Of a DNA stretch of 36,885 bases, positions 33,284-36,885 are shown piece by piece. The notes under the pieces are model-generated. The model did not search any database. It saw only the letters and a program-made list of their open reading frames with translations, and was not told the DNA's origin. The stretch spans positions 520 through 37,404 of the forward strand of contig PLEC01000130.1 of the NCBI GenBank assembly GCA_003136935.1, written 5' to 3'. Made by a program: the position numbers and the translations under genes. Every line of letters begins with the position of its first letter. The first letter of the stretch is position 1. This DNA is from Gammaproteobacteria bacterium (GTDB taxonomy: Bacteria > Pseudomonadota > Gammaproteobacteria > Steroidobacterales > Steroidobacteraceae).

Positions 33284-34393
33284 CTAAGCGTCACCGAAGG
33301 GCGTTATCGCCCCGGTCGCGATCGGGCGCGTCTTGCGCGCCAGGCAGTCGCGCAGGATCTCTAGCGCCGGACGATCGTTCGGCGGCAATTCGACGGCGCT
33401 GGTATGCAGCGCAGTCGTGCGCGATCCCCAGCGCACTACATGGGCGCAGAAGCTCAGGCCGCCGCCAAATGAGGGCATCAGCAGCAGCGCCCCGGGGTGT
33501 ACGCGTCCCTCCTCGAGCGCATCGCACAGCGCAACCGGTACGGTGGCCGAGGACATGTTGCCGTAGCGCTGGATGGTGAGGAACACCTTTTCCATCGGCA
33601 CGTGTGTGCGCCTGGCGACCGCTTCGATGATGCGCAGGTTTGCCTGGTGCGGCACAACCAGGTCCACGGCATCGGCCTTGAGATTGGACTGCGCGAGCGC
33701 AGCGTCGCAGGCGCTGCTCATGCCCTGCACGGCGCGCCGGAAGATTTCCTGCCCCTCGAACTGCCAGCGCGTCACGCCATAGAGCACGCCGCGGTTGGCG
33801 TAGCGGCCACCCATGCCCTGCACGCGCAGGATCTCGCGCGCGTCGCCGTAGCAGCCGAGCTTCTGCGCCAGTACCCCTTCCGTGCGTTCGCTGGCCTCGA
33901 GCACCACCGCTGCGGCGCCGTCACCGAACAGCACTGCCACGTCGCGATCCGCCCAATCCATGAACGGCGAGATCAGCTCAGCGCCAATCACCAGCGCGTT
34001 GCGCACCACACCGGTGCGGATGAGCGCCGTCGCCGTCGACAGCCCGTACAGAAAACTGGTGCAGGCGGTGTTGATGTCGTAGGCCGCAGCGGGCTGGGCG
34101 CCGATGCGCCGCTGGATACCCGAGGCCATGTTGGGCACCTGGTCGTCGTGACTGCAGGTACCGAAGACGATCAGCTCGACAGCGCTGCCGGTGAGCCCCG
34201 CGGCCGCGAGCGCGCGCGCTGCGGCTACGTAGCCGAGTTCTTCCAGCCCGACATGCGAGATGCGTCGCTCGTGGATCCCCGTGCGGCTCACGATCCACTC
34301 GTCACTGGTGTCGAGGATGCTCGCGAGGTCGCGGTTGCTCAGGACTGCCGGCGGCAGGCACTTTCCCCAGCCGGTGATCGCCGCATAAGTCAC
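33284..34393 (-). CDS. FabH-like 3-oxoacyl-ACP synthase III
   Basis: A 369-residue thiolase-fold condensing enzyme. The Cys-His-Asn triad is complete: C111 in DINTACTSFLYG, H249 in VVPHQANLRIIE and N279 in QRYGNMSSATVP. ERRISHVG and FGDGAAAVVLEA are also typical. It is about 45 residues longer than housekeeping FabH because of a C-terminal extension after GGGLSFCAHVVRWGSR. It condenses an acyl-CoA with malonyl-ACP or a similar partner, starting fatty-acid or secondary lipid chains. It is away from fabD/fabG genes, so it may be a specialised paralogue. The start is GTG 34393 with GAGGGG about eight bases upstream and a good promoter at 34429-34457. Confidence 0.9.
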   Translation of the reverse strand: MTYAAITGWGKCLPPAVLSNRDLASILDTSDEWIVSRTGIHERRISHVGLEELGYVAAARALAAAGLTGSAVELIVFGTCSHDDQVPNMASGIQRRIGAQPAAAYDINTACTSFLYGLSTATALIRTGVVRNALVIGAELISPFMDWADRDVAVLFGDGAAAVVLEASERTEGVLAQKLGCYGDAREILRVQGMGGRYANRGVLYGVTRWQFEGQEIFRRAVQGMSSACDAALAQSNLKADAVDLVVPHQANLRIIEAVARRTHVPMEKVFLTIQRYGNMSSATVPVALCDALEEGRVHPGALLLMPSFGGGLSFCAHVVRWGSRTTALHTSAVELPPNDRPALEILRDCLARKTRPIATGAITPFGDA

Positions 34394-34428
34394 GGATTTC
34401 CCCTCGCACAGCCGGTAGCCAGGACGGA

Positions 34429-34457
34429 TTTATAACCATAGCAGGGTGACGGTACAA
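34429..34457 (-). promoter_or_regulatory. Promoter of the fabH-like gene
   Basis: On the minus strand TTGTAC (34457-34452) is followed after 17 bases by TATAAA (34434-34429), matching three and five of six consensus positions. The implied start near 34421 gives a leader of about 27 bases to the GTG. Confidence 0.65.
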
Positions 34458-34496
34458 TCAGGACGTGCCCGATTCAGCAAACAGGCGTGAAAGCGC

Positions 34497-35534
34497 TCAG
34501 GTGCTCCCGCGCCTGGTATCTGGCGCGTAGTCGAACGAATCGAAGTACAGCTTTCCCGGGGCAAGCCCATGACGCGGGAAACTCTCGCGCAGCGCCTCGA
34601 TCATCGCCGGCGGACCCGCCGCATACACCTCGAAGGGCGCAAGATCCGGGTAATCGGCGAGCACGGCGTCGTGTACCCAACCGACCCGGTGATGTGCGGC
34701 TTCCGCGACGCTCGCATCCGAGAGTACCGCGGTGAACCTGAAGTGCGCAAAGCGCCGTACCCAGTCCAGCACCAGGGCCTGCTCATAGACGTCGCGTTCA
34801 TGGCGCGCGCCCCAGAAGCAGTGCACGTTGCGCTGCACGCCTGACTCGAGCAGGTGCCGGAGCATGGACTTCAGCGGCGCAAATCCCGTGCCGCCGGCGA
34901 CCATGAGCACAGGTCCCGTGCCGTCGCGGTAGATGAACTGCCCGATCGGCCCCTCGATGCGCAGCAGCGCCCCGGTCGTCAGGCCGCCATCGAATATCCG
35001 TTCCGTAAATCCACCGCCGCGCACGCGCCGCACGTGCAGTTCAACGAGTTCGCTGTCGTGCGGCGGGCTGGCGATCGAGAAGCTGCGCCGCCGGTCATCC
35101 AGCAGCACGTCCAGGTATTGTCCTGCCTGGAAGCGCAGCGGTTCCACGGCCGGCAGCCGCAGCATCACCTGCATCACATCGGGTGCGAGCAGCGCCATGC
35201 GCCCGATCCGGCAGGGCAGCGTCTTGATCTCGACGTCCGCGACGTTCGCGATCACCCGCGCCGACACCACCAGATCCGTGTCCGCGCGCGCCTGGCACAG
35301 CAGCACGAAGCCACGGGCTTCCTCCGCCTCACTGATGCCGAGCGGCCGGCCGTGCGGGTAGTGAATCGCACCGGCGAGAATGCGGGCGCGGCACGAGCCG
35401 CAGTGTCCGGACTTGCAGCTGTGTGGCAGGTTGAGCCCGGCTCTGAGCGCCGCTTCCAGCACCGGTTGCCCGGCGTCAACGTGCAGCGTGCGGCCCATGG
35501 GCTCGACGCGTACGCTGTGTTCGTCCTTCCTCAC
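34497..35534 (-). CDS. Ferredoxin-fused flavin reductase (CDP-6-deoxyglucoseen-reductase-like)
   Basis: A 345-residue electron-transfer protein in two parts. The N-terminal plant-type [2Fe-2S] ferredoxin domain has C40, C45, C48 and C80 (SCKSGHCGSCRARIL and FVLLCQA). The rest is a ferredoxin-NADP reductase module with FAD binding at RRSFSIAS (150-156), NAD(P) binding at MVAGGTGFAPLKSM (211-224) and an ending YFDSFDYAPD. It passes electrons from NAD(P)H through FAD to the iron-sulfur centre and on to an oxygenase or other partner, which is not in the window. Proteins of this kind are usually named CDP-6-deoxy-delta-3,4-glucoseen reductase, but most are general reductases. GTG start at 35534. 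Divergent from the CoA-binding gene. Confidence 0.9.
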   Translation of the reverse strand: MRKDEHSVRVEPMGRTLHVDAGQPVLEAALRAGLNLPHSCKSGHCGSCRARILAGAIHYPHGRPLGISEAEEARGFVLLCQARADTDLVVSARVIANVADVEIKTLPCRIGRMALLAPDVMQVMLRLPAVEPLRFQAGQYLDVLLDDRRRSFSIASPPHDSELVELHVRRVRGGGFTERIFDGGLTTGALLRIEGPIGQFIYRDGTGPVLMVAGGTGFAPLKSMLRHLLESGVQRNVHCFWGARHERDVYEQALVLDWVRRFAHFRFTAVLSDASVAEAAHHRVGWVHDAVLADYPDLAPFEVYAAGPPAMIEALRESFPRHGLAPGKLYFDSFDYAPDTRRGST

Positions 35535-35579
35535 GGCCGTACACTAGGCGCTGAGGCAGCCAAAGGCCAAGGAGTCGGC

Positions 35580-36011
35580 GTGTTCACCAATCCTCCGGCC
35601 GAGAAGATCGCGCAACTGCTGCGAGCTGCCCGCACGATCGCAGTCGTGGGTCTGTCCGCCGATCCCACCCGGCCGAGCCACGGCGTGGCCCGCGCCCTGC
35701 AGCGTTTCGGTTACCGCATCATTCCGGTGACGCCCTCCGCCGAGAGCATCCTGGGCGAGCCGGCGGTGCCGGGGCTCGATCAACTCGCCGATGCACTGGG
35801 TCGCGACGAGCGTGTTGATATCGTCGATGTCTTCCGCCGGCCCGAGCACGTGGCCGGCATCGTCACCGACTGCATTCGCCTGAAGCTTCCGGCACTGTGG
35901 CTGCAGGAGGGCGTGGTGGACGATGCGGCCGCCGGGCGGGCGGTGCAGGCGGGAATCTTCACGGTCATGGACCGCTGCCTGTTCAAGGAGCGCAGCGCGC
36001 TGCGGCGGTGA
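35580..36011 (+). CDS. CoA-binding Rossmann-fold protein
   Basis: A 143-residue single-domain protein of the CoA-binding family related to the succinyl-CoA synthetase N-terminal domain. It shows TIAVVGLSADPTRPSHGVAR, then YRIIPVTPSAESILGEP, VDIVDVFRRPEHV, LWLQEGVVDDAAA and VMDRCLF. Members bind CoA or a nucleotide, but no reaction is established. The GTG at 35580 has AAGGAG five bases upstream; the same frame is open far upstream but overlaps the divergent reductase gene. Confidence 0.9.
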   Translation: MFTNPPAEKIAQLLRAARTIAVVGLSADPTRPSHGVARALQRFGYRIIPVTPSAESILGEPAVPGLDQLADALGRDERVDIVDVFRRPEHVAGIVTDCIRLKLPALWLQEGVVDDAAAGRAVQAGIFTVMDRCLFKERSALRR

Positions 36012-36129
36012 CCGCAGGGCTGGTTCCGCTGGGTTACCACACCCTGGTCGCGCGCGTCGACGGCGCCCGGCCCGACAGGCGTGGCCACGGCGCTGGCGTG
36101 ACGCGTGTTTTGCGTTATTCTTCCCCGGA

Positions 36130-36885
36130 ATGCGCCTCGACTTCACGAAGATGCACGGCGTCGGCAACGATTTCGTGGTCTTCGATGCCCCCGCCGACGA
36201 GTCCGTCCTCAAGCCCGAGGTTCTGCGTGCACTTGCCGACCGCCGCACCGGTATCGGCTTTGACCAGGCGCTGGTGCTCGAGAAGCCGCGGCGCGCGGAC
36301 AGCAGCGTCTATTACCGGATTTTCAACGCCGACGGCGATGAGGTGGAACAGTGCGGCAATGGCGCGCGCTGCATCGCCGCGCTGCTGCGTTACCGCGGCG
36401 CAGTGCGCGACGGCTCGGTCACGCTCGACAGTCCCGCCGGCGTCGTGCATGCGCGCCTCGATGGCTCCAGCGTCTCGGTCGACATGGGCGTGCCTGACTT
36501 CGCCCCCCGCTCGCTGCCCTTTGCAGCACCGTGCGCGGCCGACAGCTATGTATTGGAGGTTGCCGGACACACGCTCGACATCGCGGTCGTCTCCATGGGT
36601 AACCCGCACGCGGTGCTGACGGTGGCCGCGGCAGAGGCGGCGCCGGTGGACACGCTGGGGCCGCAGATCGAACGGCATCCGCGCTTTCCCAGGCGCGTCA
36701 ACGTCGGCTTTCTTCAGATCGTGGACCGCGCACAGGTAAAACTGCGTGTGTGGGAGCGCGGCGCGGGTGAGACGCGCGCCTGCGGCACCGGTGCCTGCGC
36801 CGCGGTGGCGGTTGGCCGCCGCCGGGGACTCCTCGACGACGTGGTGCGAGTGAGCGTGCGCGGCGGCGAGTTGCGCGTAAACTGG
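36130..36885 (+). CDS. dapF: Diaminopimelate epimerase (3' end beyond window)
   Basis: The first 252 codons of dapF. The enzyme interconverts LL- and meso-diaminopimelate for lysine and peptidoglycan synthesis in the cytosol. It opens MRLDFTKMHGVGNDFVVFDA. The two catalytic cysteines are C75 in EVEQCGNGARC and C218 in TRACGTGACAA. VVSMGNPHAV is also conserved. The full protein is about 275 residues, so some 20 codons are missing at the right edge. The ATG at 36130 has only a weak CGGA before it. It is separated from the CoA-binding gene by 118 bases without a clear terminator. Confidence 0.96.
   Translation, partial: MRLDFTKMHGVGNDFVVFDAPADESVLKPEVLRALADRRTGIGFDQALVLEKPRRADSSVYYRIFNADGDEVEQCGNGARCIAALLRYRGAVRDGSVTLDSPAGVVHARLDGSSVSVDMGVPDFAPRSLPFAAPCAADSYVLEVAGHTLDIAVVSMGNPHAVLTVAAAEAAPVDTLGPQIERHPRFPRRVNVGFLQIVDRAQVKLRVWERGAGETRACGTGACAAVAVGRRRGLLDDVVRVSVRGGELRVNW

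Overview
The window is about 36.9 kb of GC-rich, densely packed bacterial chromosome with no tRNA, rRNA, CRISPR array, insertion sequence or phage gene that I can see. The gene families point to an aerobic gammaproteobacterium: ubiE-ubiJ-ubiB in that order, YajQ, a copper chaperone of the PCu(A)C type, DapF and MATE/EamA transporters. The mixture (a ferredoxin-type 2-oxoacid oxidoreductase in an otherwise aerobic genome, mycobacterial-type AhpC/AhpD, very high GC, many GTG/TTG starts) fits the Nevskiales/Steroidobacterales/Xanthomonadales side of the class. That placement is inference, because no rRNA is present.

Layout. 1-2.1 kb: the start of an aspartyl-tRNA-synthetase-like gene that lacks the usual anticodon-binding domain, a DUF1993 protein and a LysR regulator. 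2.2-4.9 kb: an acyl-CoA dehydrogenase followed by an aldo/keto reductase with a twin-arginine leader. 5.0-7.9 kb: an LCAT-type lipase/acyltransferase coupled to a PCu(A)C copper chaperone, and a divergent EamA transporter. 7.9-10.0 kb: a peroxide-defence module made of oxyR divergent from ahpC-ahpD, with a clear four-part OxyR operator between them. 10.1-12.5 kb: a BtuF-like binding protein, yajQ with a small basic partner gene, and a VOC protein.

12.6-19.3 kb is a complete tryptophan operon, trpL-E-G-D-C-F-B-A, every junction overlapping or abutting. A leader peptide with three consecutive Trp codons and mutually exclusive antiterminator/terminator hairpins lies in front, so transcription attenuation by Trp-tRNA supply can be read directly from the sequence. 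19.4-25.7 kb: a hotdog-like protein, an aldo/keto reductase, a MATE exporter and the ubiquinone genes ubiE-ubiJ-ubiB. The gap after ubiE holds a strong terminator and a possible structured small RNA.

26.0-32.3 kb: a DUF971 protein, then a three-gene operon for a 2-oxoacid:acceptor oxidoreductase (fused gamma-alpha subunit, beta subunit and a GltD-like FAD/iron-sulfur subunit), followed by a convergent LysR gene. 32.3-33.3 kb: a 455-base leader region, an RRM RNA-binding protein whose ribosome-binding site lies in a hairpin, a terminator and the 43-residue ribosomal protein Thx. 33.3-36.9 kb: a FabH-like ketoacyl synthase, a ferredoxin-fused flavin reductase, a CoA-binding protein and the start of dapF, which runs off the window.
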